Part shown: piece by piece, positions 23,701 to 33,674 of the stretch
How the letters are laid out: every line of letters starts with the position of its first letter
How positions within the stretch are numbered: position 1 is the stretch's first letter
Assembly: GCA_022560025.1 (NCBI GenBank)
Contig: JAFISE010000085.1
Coordinates: 62,981 to 126,980 of the forward strand
Length of the DNA stretch: 64,000 nt
DNA from: Stagonosporopsis chrysanthemi
Taxonomy: Eukaryota; Ascomycota; Dothideomycetes; Pleosporales; Didymellaceae
Reading direction: 5' to 3'
Position numbers and translations under genes: made by a program
The notes under the pieces: model-generated
Databases searched by the model: none
The model's input: only the letters and a program-made list of their open reading frames with translations
What the model was told of the DNA's origin: nothing

Positions 23701-24858
23701 ATGCTGACCAGGAGTATCTCTACCGCCAGGCGGCGCGTTCTGACACTGGCCGCTGTAGCTGCCTTCGCCTGCGCAGTCACCTTCTACACCCTTCCCTTTC
23801 ACAAGAAGAACCCGCACCACACATACATCACCCCTGATGACATTGCTTTCACCGAAGCCAGCGACCAACTCTCGCCATCTGCACGCAATGCTCTCTGCCA
23901 CGCACACAACGTCCCTCCCTACCGCCCACAAACCTCCCACCGCAAAGTCTACGACCTCTTCATGCTCAACACTGAGCTCGACTGGCTGGAGATCCGCCTC
24001 CACGAGCTCGCATCCCAGGTCGACTACTTCGTCATCCTCGAGGCGCCAACGACCTTCACAGGCCTACCCAAGAAGATGTACTACCGCGACAACGCCGCGC
24101 AATTCCACGCCTTCAAAGACAAAATCATCCACCACGTCCTCGAACCCCCCGCCGCCGACCTCCCCGGCCACGTCGCAAACGCAACCCTCACCCCGGGGTC
24201 CCCCGAATACGAAGCCCACGCCTGGGTAATGGAGCGCCACCAGCGCAACGCCATGTTCTCCCAGGTCCTCCCCTTCCTCACCGGCGACGCCGCGCCCCAC
24301 CACGACGACGTAATCCTCGTCTCCGACATCGACGAGATCCCGCGCCCCACGACGGTGCAACTCCTGCGCGAATGCGCCTTCGGCCGCATGATCACGCTGC
24401 GCTCCCGCTTCTACTACTACAGCTTCCAGTGGCTGCACCGGGGCCAGGAATGGGCACACCCACAGGCGACCACGTACCAGGGACCCGACAAGACGCTGCT
24501 CCCCGCCAGCCTGCGCGAGCGCGACGGCTCCGCGCTCGGCATTCCGCGCACAGAGGAGCAGACGGTGTGGAACGCGGCGTGGCACTGCTCGAGCTGCTTT
24601 GCGACGCTGGGCGAGATGCTGGCCAAGATGAAGAGTTTTAGCCATACGAATCTCAATGCGGAGAAGTTCCGCAGTAGGGAGAGGATTGTGGAGCATATTC
24701 GTCTGGGGAAGGATCTGTGGGATCGCTGGTTTCAGTGGTATGAGAGGGTGGAGGGGAATACGGATTTGCCGCGGTACCTGAGGGAGGAGGCGGGGAAAGG
24801 GCGGTTTGGGTATATGGTTGATCGCGATGGGGAGGGGGCGGGGTTTACGGATTATTGA
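23701..24858 (+). CDS. Glycosyltransferase family 17 (beta-1,4-mannosyl-glycoprotein GlcNAc-transferase-like)
   Basis: 385 residues, one exon. A type II topology is visible: a short basic N-terminus and a signal anchor at about 12-31, placing the catalytic domain in the Golgi lumen. The domain opens with KVYDLFMLNTELDWLEIRL and contains YFVILEAPTTFTG and the SDIDEIPRP metal/nucleotide-binding motif, the main marks of GT17 (MGAT3/GnT-III relatives). AWHCSSCFATL is also conserved. Fungal members are widespread, but their acceptor is mostly uncharacterised, and bisecting GlcNAc is not a known fungal glycan. The enzymatic name should therefore be taken as a family label. It ends about 300 bases from the convergent MFS gene. 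Confidence 0.92.
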   Translation: MLTRSISTARRRVLTLAAVAAFACAVTFYTLPFHKKNPHHTYITPDDIAFTEASDQLSPSARNALCHAHNVPPYRPQTSHRKVYDLFMLNTELDWLEIRLHELASQVDYFVILEAPTTFTGLPKKMYYRDNAAQFHAFKDKIIHHVLEPPAADLPGHVANATLTPGSPEYEAHAWVMERHQRNAMFSQVLPFLTGDAAPHHDDVILVSDIDEIPRPTTVQLLRECAFGRMITLRSRFYYYSFQWLHRGQEWAHPQATTYQGPDKTLLPASLRERDGSALGIPRTEEQTVWNAAWHCSSCFATLGEMLAKMKSFSHTNLNAEKFRSRERIVEHIRLGKDLWDRWFQWYERVEGNTDLPRYLREEAGKGRFGYMVDRDGEGAGFTDY

Positions 24859-25159
24859 TGACGGTAGAAAGTGGATCAGTAATTTTGATTTTCTTTGTTG
24901 TGTTGTTGACTTTGGACGCGGACTGCTGGGGACGGGTGTGGACGCCGGTGTGGGTCGGGGGAGAGCTGAGAGGTGCGTCGAGGTCGTAGCGTGCGGTGTG
25001 TGACAGACAGCCCACGACATGCTTGCTTCTGAGCATGCCGTACGCAGCACCCTTCATTCTTCGGCACCCCTGACCGTCTCCAGCTCTCTTCCCCCCCGAA
25101 CAGCACCACCGCCCTCAACGCCCCTATTTCAAACCAACTCAACTCCCCCTCTACCCAAC

Positions 25160-27087
25160 TCACCCCGCCGCAAACCGACTCTTCTCCCTCAACCCCTCCC
25201 CAAACTTCCACAACAACACCGGGGCCGGCACCCCCAACGCCAGCGCCACAAACGCCAGCACGCTGTTCCCCCACCCATAGTCCAGCTTATCGTACATGGC
25301 CGGCGCAAATAGGGGAAACCCAAACCCGGCCAGCGACCGCAGCACCGTCGCCGCCGCAATCGCACTGGCAGCATACCGCGTATAGCTGTCCACCAGATAC
25401 GTCTGTATGCACTGGAACCCGATGATCACGCCGGCGCAGAACAAGGCCGCGCCGATGTTGGGCACGATGAAGTGCACGGCCGCCTGCGCGGACCAGCCGT
25501 ACATGAACAGCCCCGCGGGGACGAGCAGCGAGGCGGGGACCATGATGGGGACGCGGAACTCTGGTTTGCCGGCGCCGTTGTTCTGCTTCTTCAGACGGCG
25601 GTAGAGGGCGTCGTTGAGCGGGGCCGTGATCTGGGTCCCGAGGAAGAAGCCGATGCCCATGGAGAGGAAGTTGAGCGAGCCGATGCCCGTACTCATGTGG
25701 TAAGTCTGCGTCCAGAGGCGCGGGAAGGTGGAGAGCATCAGGTACATGAGGCCGTAGAGGTAGGCCATGTAGACGGCGAGGACCTGGAGGATGGGCTGGG
25801 TGCCGAGGAGGATGAAGGGCCGCTGCAGGGCGAGCTTAAGCGTCGTGGCGAGCGTGCGCTCCGGCGCGTCGTACTCGGTGTGCAGCTGCGTGTTGCCCGT
25901 TTCGCGCGCCAGGCGGTCGCGCTTCCAGGCGAGCAGCTTGGGCGCGTAGGTTTCTTGCAGCAGGAAGAAGCCGCCGGCCTGCACGAGCGCGGTGAAGATG
26001 GTGGTTGCGTAGAAACACCATCGCCAGGTTGTGTTCTGGCTGATGAACCCCCCGGCTATGGGGCCGATCGCTGGCCCAAGCAGTGGCGCGAGCGAGTAGA
26101 TGGAGATGGCCTTGCCGCGCTGCTCGGCGTGGAAGCAGTCACTGAGGACGCCCTGTGCGGAGTCAGCATCAGCAACAGTAACAGTACCAGAGCCACTCCA
26201 CTGTGGAGGCAAATGCGCAAACTCACACCACCGATCGCCAGGGGCGCCGACCCCCCCAGGCCACTCAAGAACCGAAACGCCATCAACTGGCCCGAAGTCT
26301 GCGCAAACCCACAACCCAAATTCCAGGCCAGATAGAACAGATTCGACAGCTGCAGCACGACGACGCGGCCGTAGATTTCCGACAGCGGGCCCAGAAACAG
26401 CGGGCCGATGGCGTAGGCCAGCACGAAGATGCTGAGCGTGAGCTGCGCCTCGACCTCGTTGGTGATGTGGAAGTCCTTACTGATTTGCGGCAAGGCGGGG
26501 GAGATCATGGAGGACGAGATGGGCGAGACGAGGGTGAAGCAGGAGACGATGAGGGTGGCCGCCCACTTGCGCTTCATGGACCAGTTTTTGGGGTTTGCCG
26601 GGTCGTCTGCAGCGTCCCAGGTTACCTGTAGACGATGAATCAGCTCCATTCTCCCCCATTTCTGAGGAACAATGATTTGTGTACGCACGAGATTGGGGTC
26701 CTTGACGCTGCGAGCGCTCTTCTTCTTCTCCAGCTCGGGCCGCCCAGCCTCGACATCGTGCTCGTACCCAACACCGCCTCTAATCTCTTGATACGTCGTC
26801 TCCTCGCCGTGCTGCGCCGGGTCCTGATGCTCCTTCTCCTTCTCTTCCGCGCTGCTCACGCTGCGGTTGTCGTCGCGCGACGAACGCCCGACATGGCGCC
26901 TCTGCGTCTCGGTCTTGTGCAGCGATGACGTATCGTCGCGGACATGCACGCCGTCGCCGTCCTCGTGGTGGTAGACGGAGTGGTCGTCCGGGTGGTGCGT
27001 GGACAGCAGGCGGTGGAGTGGAGGGCTGGACGGCCGTGCTCGTGCCGTCGACGAGCGGCGAGATGTGGTGCGGCGGACGTTGTCCAT
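25160..27087 (-). CDS. MFS transporter, DHA1 polyamine/multidrug family
   Basis: Drug:proton antiporter of the 12-TM DHA1 type (TPO/FLR-like), 596 residues from exons 27087-26689, 26625-26227 and 26152-25160. The first intron (63 bases) is in frame, but removing it restores the family sequence DPNLVTWDAADDPANPKNW. The second joins LAIGG to GVLSDCF. The cytosolic N-terminus of about 150 residues is rich in His, Asp, Arg and Ser. GPLSEIYGR is MFS motif A, and GPIAGGFISQ matches the antiporter motif C region. The likely role is export of polyamines or toxic compounds at the plasma membrane; the substrate is unknown. The start ATG (MDNVRRTTS) is the first Met codon in the frame. Confidence 0.93.
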
Positions 27088-27176
27088 GGTCGAGTCGGTG
27101 CGAGTAATCAGTGTAATATGTGTCTCAGAATCGCCCAACTTGGATCCCAGCGATCATCCACCTCCTCATTCGTATA

Positions 27177-27202
27177 TATGTATGTATGTATGTATGTATG
27201 TA
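27177..27202. repeat. (TATG)n microsatellite
   Basis: A tetranucleotide run of about six units in the 5' flank of the MFS gene, just upstream of its start on the minus strand. Confidence 0.9.
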
Positions 27203-27611
27203 AATCCCAATTCCCAACCTCGCAATCGCAGACTCGTTGCATGCAGCACGTCAGTACCCAAAAAAAAAAAAACTCCCTCTACACCTCTCACAGTCCATAT
27301 ATAACCCCCCGGCGAACCTCGCCCCCCCGGCTTTAACATCCCCTCCAGCACGAAAACTCCGTCCAGCAGTAACGTATGTACGCGCACGCGTCGCTGCTCG
27401 ACACCACCAGACGACCCTTGCCCCCAGCATAGCACAGCGAGAGCGCGTCGGAGTTTCGTCTCGCCCCGAGGCCGCGGACTGGGGGGTGCTGTGATTCGCC
27501 AATCAGGTGTGGCGCGTGCGCTCGGCTGTGGCGTACGGAGGAAAGGGGGGATGCGCGTGCCGAGACTGGGGGTGACGTCGGTCTTTATAAAAAATCGTGG
27601 GGGGCGGTGGA

Positions 27612-27637
27612 GATGGATGGATGGATGGATGGATGGA
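27612..27637. repeat. (GGAT)n microsatellite
   Basis: About six tandem ggat units in the 27.1-27.9 kb spacer between the MFS gene and the ketopantoate reductase-like gene. Confidence 0.9.
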
Positions 27638-27681
27638 CTGATTGAATGATTAGGGAATTGGGGGATTGATTTGATTTGATG

Positions 27682-27800
27682 GATTGATTCGATTTGATTG
27701 ACTGGTTGATTGATTTGATGGATTGATTCGATTTGATTGACTGGTTGATTGATTTGATGGATTGATTCGATTTGATTGACTGGTTGATTGACTAATTGAT
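27682..27800. repeat. 39-bp minisatellite, about 2.8 copies
   Basis: Perfect 39-base units start at 27682 and 27721, and a third starting at 27760 diverges after about 32 bases. The unit is itself built from gatt/gattt sub-repeats. Flanking bases (27645-27681 and 27800-27812) carry the same sub-repeat. It lies downstream of the ketopantoate reductase-like gene. Confidence 0.93.
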
Positions 27801-27934
27801 TAATTGATTGATGGACGCTACAGCAGGGGATAGATTTGCCATGTAGATGCTGGGTACAGGTGAGAGATAGATATCCCTAACGTCTCTGTCTCGACAATAC
27901 TCGAAAACTAGGGCTTTATTCTTTTTTTGCCATC

Positions 27935-29696
27935 TCACAACTTGGCCTTCTCCTTCTCCTCCCCCTCCTTACCAACAGCAGCAGCCTGCCCACTCTTCGC
28001 ATCCTCAGCACCACCCTCTGCAGTTGCTCTGGCGACGACGCCTCTCCTAAGCAGCACCTCTTCCTCCCCCTCTCCCCTCCCCTCAACAAAAGGCACACCC
28101 TCCCCCCTCTCGAGCTGAATCATCTGCACCTTGCCCTTGACCAGATTGCACACGAGATAATTCATCACACAGCGGATGCCCAGCTCCTCGCCGCGCCGCA
28201 CGACCCAGCCATTGAGGTAGTCCATCTCCGTCTGGCGCCCCGCGCGCGCATCGGCGAGCATGGAGCTCAGATTCTCGCGCGTCTTGTGCGCGACGCCCAC
28301 GACCAGCGTCTCGAGGCGGCCCGGGTCGAAGCGGGTGCCGACGTTGGGGATGTACTGCAGCTCGGGCAGGGCGCGGAAGACCAGGCTGAGCTCGGCGAGC
28401 AGCAGGCGCATGGTGCGGGTCAGGGCGTAGTTGTACAGCAGGGCGCCGTTGCGGGCGTCGAGCAGGACGGTGAGCGGGTTGATGATGCAGTTGACGGCGA
28501 GTTTTTCGAGTTGGAGTTGGAGGAGGTCCGGGGGCGAGAAGGCGGTTGCGGCGAGGACGGGGGTGCGGAGGAGCGTGCGCAGGAGGTAGCGCTCGTTGGG
28601 GGTCCAGGGGACCGAGGCAGAGGTCGGCAGGGCGACATCGTCGTCCTGGGTGCCCGTGGGCGCGGGGCTGTGCTGGATGGCGCGGGTGTGCGGGCGCAGT
28701 TTGTCGCGCGGGGCGTAGGGCGAGGCGGGGTCGCGGTCGCGCTCGTGGGGCAGGATGCCGAGGGAGAGGGTGCCGAAGCCGGCGTGGGTGGTGGTGAAGG
28801 GGGCGTCGGGCGACGAGTGCAGGCCGTGCGAGTTGATGCCGAGCATGTAGTGCGGGCGCGTGGCCGGGTCCGGGAAGACGTCGCGGTTGAGCTCGTCGAC
28901 CAGGCCCATGCCGTTCTGCAGCAGCAGCACGACGGAGCGCTTGTGCAGGCGGTGCTTGACGGCCGCCAGGCCCTGCAGCACGCCCGTCGCCTTGGCGCAC
29001 ACGACCAGCGAGTTGATGGGCGCCGCCGACTCGCCGCTCAGCGTCTGCGGCTCGCGGGCCCGGCTGCCGTCGGCCTGGCCGTCTGCGAGCCCGACCGGCT
29101 TGCCGTGGAAGCGCACGCGCGGGATGGCCAGCTCGGCGTCGTAGCCGTCGCGCGTCTCGGTGTCGCCCTCGGTTACGACCGCCAGTCGCTGCGGCGAGTC
29201 CTTCCAGGCGTTGAGGCGCTCCCAGCTGGGGAACAGCAGCGTGACGGGCGGCGGGTTGGGGACGCCCCGGATGGCATGCGCGACAAAGGTGCCCACATTG
29301 CCCATGCCCATGACGTGCACGCGGCGGTCCAGCACCGGCTTGGAGCGGTAGAAGTCTGCCGCGGGGGACCTGGGCGGCGACGCTGAGGGGCTGGACGGCG
29401 AGGCGGAAGGCGACGCTGGGGAGTTGGAAGGCGAGGAGCTATGGGTCGACGCTGAGGAGCTGGGCGGCGGCGCATTCCCTGACACGGCGCTCTGCCTGCC
29501 TACCCCCGCGGGCCCTTCCCCCTCCCCGCCTCTCTGCGTCCAGCTCTCCACGAACGTCCGTCTCTGCAACAGAGCCACCCGGCCCGGGCGCGTGCTACCG
29601 CTGCTGCATCCGAGGCCGAGGTGTCGTGTCCGAGGCCGCAGCCTGGGTATGAAGTGGGCGAGCGAGAGAGACAGCTTGGACGACTCACGGGCGCAT
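27935..29696 (-). CDS. Ketopantoate reductase (ApbA/PanE) family protein
   Basis: NADPH-dependent reductase family whose founding members convert 2-dehydropantoate to pantoate for CoA synthesis. I read an 8-base first exon (29696-29689, ATG plus five bases), a 46-base intron (gtgagt...cccag) and a main exon 29642-27935, giving 571 residues. The long frame alone has no usable ATG before the Rossmann motif, which is why the mini-exon is needed. The N-terminus (Arg-rich, then ALLQRRTF) looks like a mitochondrial presequence. A Ser/Pro linker leads into VMGMGNVGTFVAHA, the cofactor loop. VVCAKAT, LLQNGMG and the C-terminal KLAVNCIINPLTVLL / EMDYLNGW / MNYLVCNLVKGK segments are ApbA hallmarks. An acidic/Lys-rich tail follows. 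Fungal genomes carry several such genes, so a role in pantothenate synthesis is not certain. Confidence 0.88.
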
Positions 29697-29719
29697 CAAC
29701 GGCTGTGTGTGGGGAGGCG

Positions 29720-29800
29720 GTGTGTGGTGTGGTGTGGTGTGGTGTGGTGTGGTGTGGTGTGGTGTGGTGTGGTGCGGTGTGGTGTGGTGTGGTGCGGTAT
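29720..29800. repeat. (GTGTG)n pentanucleotide microsatellite
   Basis: About sixteen tandem units of the five-base motif tgtgg, with a few tgcgg variants near the right end. It lies 25 bases upstream of the ketopantoate reductase-like start, in the shared promoter with LRP1, so length changes could affect both. Confidence 0.93.
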
Positions 29801-30036
29801 ACAGAGTAGATGCTGCTGCGGGAGTGACGCGCTCATGCACGCACACGGGCGAAGCTAGCGCTGGCAGATCCTCGGCCCAGGTTTTTTGTCGCGACTGAGG
29901 CCCCCGACTGCGCCTGCAAACAACTGCAACGCGCTCACTCGGCCCAACACCACTGCGCACCACAAACCCCACACCGCGACGCGCGCACACATCCATCCAT
30001 TCAAGCCACCCACCCAATCACCCTCAATCCACCGCA

Positions 30037-31002
30037 ATGGACCCGCAAACTGACCTCCCCGACCTCGTCGACGACCTCGAAGCCAACATCGACGAGCTCA
30101 CACACTCCCTCCAGCCCCTGCTCCCCCCCTCCACCCTCGCCAAAACCGCCAGCACGCTCCCCCTCCTCTCCAAATCCCAACTCTACACCCTCGCCGCCTA
30201 CGCCATCGAATCGCTGCTCTTCTCCTCCCTCCTCCTCTCCGGCGCAGACGCAAAGTCCCACGCCATCTTCCCCGAGCTAGCGCGCCTGAAAGGCTATTTC
30301 GCCAAGATCAAGCACGCCGAGGAGCATCTGCAGCGCGTGCAGGAGAAAGAAGGGAGGGCGAGACTCGATGTCGCGGCGGCGGGGCGGTTTATCAAGCATG
30401 GGCTGAGTGGGAACCAGCGGTACGATGAGATGCGCAAGGAGCGCGTGCAGAGGGAGAAGGAGAGGGCGTTGGAGAAGGCGCGGTCGCTGACGAATAGGAG
30501 GTTTGAGGAGGACGAGGAGGGGGAGGGGGAGGGCGGGAAGAGGGGTGTGCGCGATGGCGAGGAGGAGGAGGGGACGCCGAGGAAGAGGGCTAGAGTTGAG
30601 GACGAGGAGGGTGAGGACGAGCACGAGGGAGCGCAAGATCCAGAGGCCCACGATGCCGAGGAGGAGCAGACACACGCGGAAGAACACACCATGGATATGG
30701 ACATCGACGTCCCCACGTCCACGCCCGCGACAAAGAAGAAGCGCGGCCGCCCCTCCAAGAAAGACAAGCCTGCTGCTGCCACCACCACCACTACTACTAC
30801 TCCTGCCATGGAAGCCACGCCGCAGAAAGCCACCCCAACAAGGGCGACGCGCTCCACCGCGCCCAAGACAAGGAGCGAAGCCTTCCAGGCCCTGGCATCC
30901 GGATCGCCTGCGGGCGCTGCTGCAAAGGGCAAAGGCAAGGGCAAAGCCAAGACAAAGGGCAAGGGGAGGGGAAAAGGAAAGGGAGAAGGGGAACTGAGCT
31001 GA
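30037..31002 (+). CDS. LRP1: Exosome cofactor Rrp47/Lrp1 (C1D, Sas10/Utp3 domain)
   Basis: Nuclear RNA-binding protein that partners Rrp6 in the exosome for 3' processing of 5.8S rRNA, snRNAs and snoRNAs. 321 residues, one exon. The C1D domain spans about 1-125, with YTLAAYAIESLLFSSLLLSG, ARLKGYFAKIK and RFIKHGL as conserved pieces. The remainder is acidic, then Lys/Gly-rich (KGKGKGKAKTKGKGRGKGKG), as in fungal orthologues, whose basic tails bind RNA. Longer than yeast Lrp1 (184 residues) because of this tail. Divergent from the ketopantoate reductase-like gene, with only 340 bases between the starts. Confidence 0.92.
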   Translation: MDPQTDLPDLVDDLEANIDELTHSLQPLLPPSTLAKTASTLPLLSKSQLYTLAAYAIESLLFSSLLLSGADAKSHAIFPELARLKGYFAKIKHAEEHLQRVQEKEGRARLDVAAAGRFIKHGLSGNQRYDEMRKERVQREKERALEKARSLTNRRFEEDEEGEGEGGKRGVRDGEEEEGTPRKRARVEDEEGEDEHEGAQDPEAHDAEEEQTHAEEHTMDMDIDVPTSTPATKKKRGRPSKKDKPAAATTTTTTTPAMEATPQKATPTRATRSTAPKTRSEAFQALASGSPAGAAAKGKGKGKAKTKGKGRGKGKGEGELS

Positions 31003-31582
31003 GCTGAGCCGATGATGGAGGAGCGAGATGACACACCACACAGCACAGCACAGCACAGCACGCAACACTACATAGGCAAAGAGATAGACACAGTCGGCTC
31101 CTCGGACAGCACAAGTCACTGTACTGCACATGTAGGAATACGTGCATTACCGCTCCCAAACCAGCGGAGCATCTACTGTACCTATAGAGAAGACAAGGAG
31201 GAGAGTCCCGCAGAAGTTCGTCTAAATGATACCCCTGGTCTACCCCTGGTCTACCACTGCCACTGCCACAACCACCACCACCACCACCGACCGTCCTGAC
31301 CCTCTATGAAGACTGAAGAAAAAAACATCTGGCAAGCAAAGTCCCAAACGCCGTCTGTGGTATTTCCATCCCAATGCAAAGCAAAAAAAAAAAAAAAAAA
31401 GCGACGTCGACATCGACATCGACATCGACAAACAGCGTTTTGTACGCCTGTAGAAATGCTGCAATAAGAACAATGCACTTGCAAACCTCCTCACAGAGCA
31501 AGCCCCTCACAGAGTCAACACACAGAGTCAACACACAGAGCACTCACAGAGTCAACACTCACAGAGCACTCACTGAGCACAC
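31003..31582. repeat. Low-complexity spacer between convergent LRP1 and SEC2
   Basis: Contains a cagcacagcacag run near 31042-31062, a ccaccaccaccacc run near 31272, an A-tract of about 18 bases at 31384-31400, five gacatc-like hexamers at about 31405-31430, and repeated acagagtcaacac/cactcac units at about 31509-31580. No gene is seen; both 3' UTRs must lie here. Confidence 0.7.
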
Positions 31583-33674
31583 TCACTCAAACGCCCCCGG
31601 AATCGTCAGACTGAGCCGCTCGTCCTTCTTGCGCGGCGGCGTCGGCGGCGGCGGATTCGAGTGCGACCGCTGCCGCTGCAGTGCCGCCTTGTCCGCCACG
31701 GCCTTGACCTCGAGCGACCGCCGGACCTCGCTCTGGAGCTGCGTCTGTACCAGCTCCTCAATGTCCTTCTCCTCGTCTGCAGCCGTCGGGACCGACTGCT
31801 CCATCTCGGGCGAGAGCACCGTCTTGCCAATCGAGACGCGCTTCTCTGCGTCCCCCGTCGTGGCTTGGAAAGGATCGTCGTCGCTTTTCGGCGCCTCAAC
31901 CGCAATCGCCACGCTGTGGTTCGACTCTTCACTCCGCCGCACCTTGTCGGTGCTGCCAAACGTCGGGCTGCGCGGACTGTCGCGCATAGGGATGAAGGCC
32001 GGGACCACGCCGCCGCCGATGCGGTTCCAGAACATGCGCTCGCGCAGACGCACGCTTTCCTCCCAGGCGCTCTTCTTCTCCTCGTCCGTCTCGGCACGCC
32101 AGTGTCCTGCCGCGATCATGCGCAGGAACCCAATGTAGTCGCATGTTGCTCGCACTCGGCCCAGGCACCAGTCGCAAAGAGGATATCTCTGCGAGTCCTC
32201 ATTGTCGGCTGTCTTGAATCGGTACTTCCGAGCGTACAAGTCTTCCTTCCTGCTCTCTCCACAAAGCGAGCAAGGCAGCACTGGAGTGCGGAATCGAGAT
32301 GTCGATGTCGGGTTGGGCTCCACAACCAGCGAGCCTGCTGTGATGCTGCTGACCACTGTGCGGCGTGCCATCCACGAGAGTCCTGGAGCAATGTCCAGCC
32401 GCAGTGTGGGCTCGATGTCCTCAGCCAGCGCACGCTTGTAAAACTTCTCATCCTTGAGGTTCGTCAAAACTTGGCCAGCCATTGCCTCCCGAGGCGACTG
32501 GTTGCCGTGGGTGGGCAGAGACGTAGTCGAGCTGTTCGTGAGCGATCCCAGCCCGAGGACATTCAGGCTGCTGTAGTTGCCGCTCGACACACGGCTCGTT
32601 GGCGCAGACCGAGGGACAGTCCTCAGCATGGCCTGGAACTCGTCGAACGCCGTCAAGTCGGATCGCAGGACAGGGTGGATGAGGTGCGAGAAGTGTAGCG
32701 GATGGTCGGGGCTGAACTCTTCCGAGCCTGGCGTGTTAGGCGTCAGGTGTGTAGCTTCGAGCAGCTTCGTCATCTTATCAGCAGGAGTAATGCCGGGCGT
32801 CGAGGGCGCCGTGGTTGTTGCGAGGATGTTGCTCTCGTCGTCGCCGCCGTGCGAGCTCATCCTTTCCACGACACCCTTGAGGTCCTGCAGCTGCTCTTGG
32901 AGTGAGTGCTGCAGCACTTCAGCGTCGCCGAGCTGCTGCTTGAGCTGCTCGCTGCGCTTGTCCGAAGCTTCCGTTTCTTTGCGTGCGGCTACAACCATCT
33001 GGTCAAAATTAGTCTGCTGTCGTGATCAATTGACATTGACCCCACTCACCACATTGGCTTCCTCAAACAGCGCGGCCGTCAGCTGCTCCACTTCGCTGTC
33101 TGTATTGCGCTTCAGCCTCTCGGCCTCTGCGCGGCGCTTGCGCTCCTCCTGCAGCTCGGTCGACATCTGGCGCTCCATCTTGTCATACACGACTTTCTCG
33201 ACCAGCAGCCCTTTCGCGACCTTCTGCTCGTGGCTCTTCACTTGCGCTTCGAGCTGTTCGAGGCGCTTCTTGGCAGCTTCCAGGTCGTGGCGTGTCTGCT
33301 GCAGCGAGTCGTCGAGCATGGTCGAGTGGTTGATGGCATTGATGAGCTTGGTGCTGAGCGTCGAGACCTCCTGGCTGAGGTCTGGGTGCGAGTCGCTCGA
33401 GCTGTGGCGCGAGACCTGGGGTTGCGGCGTGGGGGTTCGAGGGTCGGGGATCGTGTTCATGCCGTCGCTCTCGCTGGCAGCTTTGGCAAGGTGTGGAGTC
33501 GAGATGGATCTCGTAACTTCCTTCTTGGCCGGCATGGGGCTCAGCGATCGCAGGCGAGAAGGCGTTATGCTGCCTGAGCTGTGCTGGACCCATGGCGCAG
33601 CCGTGTGTATGAATCTACCGTACGTCAGCCAACGCCTGGAAGCGGACAATTCGCACCTACGCAAACTCGGCCAT
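31583..33674 (-). CDS. SEC2: Rab guanine nucleotide exchange factor Sec2
   Basis: Activator of the exocytic Rab Sec4, acting on secretory vesicles at sites of polar growth. 664 residues from exons 33674-33661 (14 bases), 33614-33050 and 32998-31583. Introns are 46 and 51 bases with GT-AG ends. The first joins MAEFA to FIHTAAPW; the second joins LFEEAN-V to MVVAARKE within the coiled coil. The Sec2 coiled-coil domain, about residues 95-215, contains the LFEEAN segment that contacts Sec4 in yeast. A later conserved block has paired cysteines (CSLCGE and PLCDWCLGRVRATCD), a zinc-binding-like feature of fungal Sec2 homologues. The tail is Ser/Pro-rich with a PPPPTPPRK motif. The tiny first exon is inferred from splice consensus and frame. 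Confidence 0.9.

Noticed and set aside
24064..25050. A 328-codon minus-strand frame
   Set aside because: Antisense to the GT17 gene, whose domains are convincing.
25472..26335. A 287-codon plus-strand frame
   Set aside because: Antisense to the DHA1 transporter, with a Glu/Gly/Val/Arg composition typical of a GC-rich shadow.
28083..29386. Long open frames of 305 and 366 codons on both strands
   Set aside because: They overlap the ketopantoate reductase-like gene in other frames. High GC removes stops, and the composition (Arg/Ala/Pro or Gly/Val/Glu) is not that of a normal protein.
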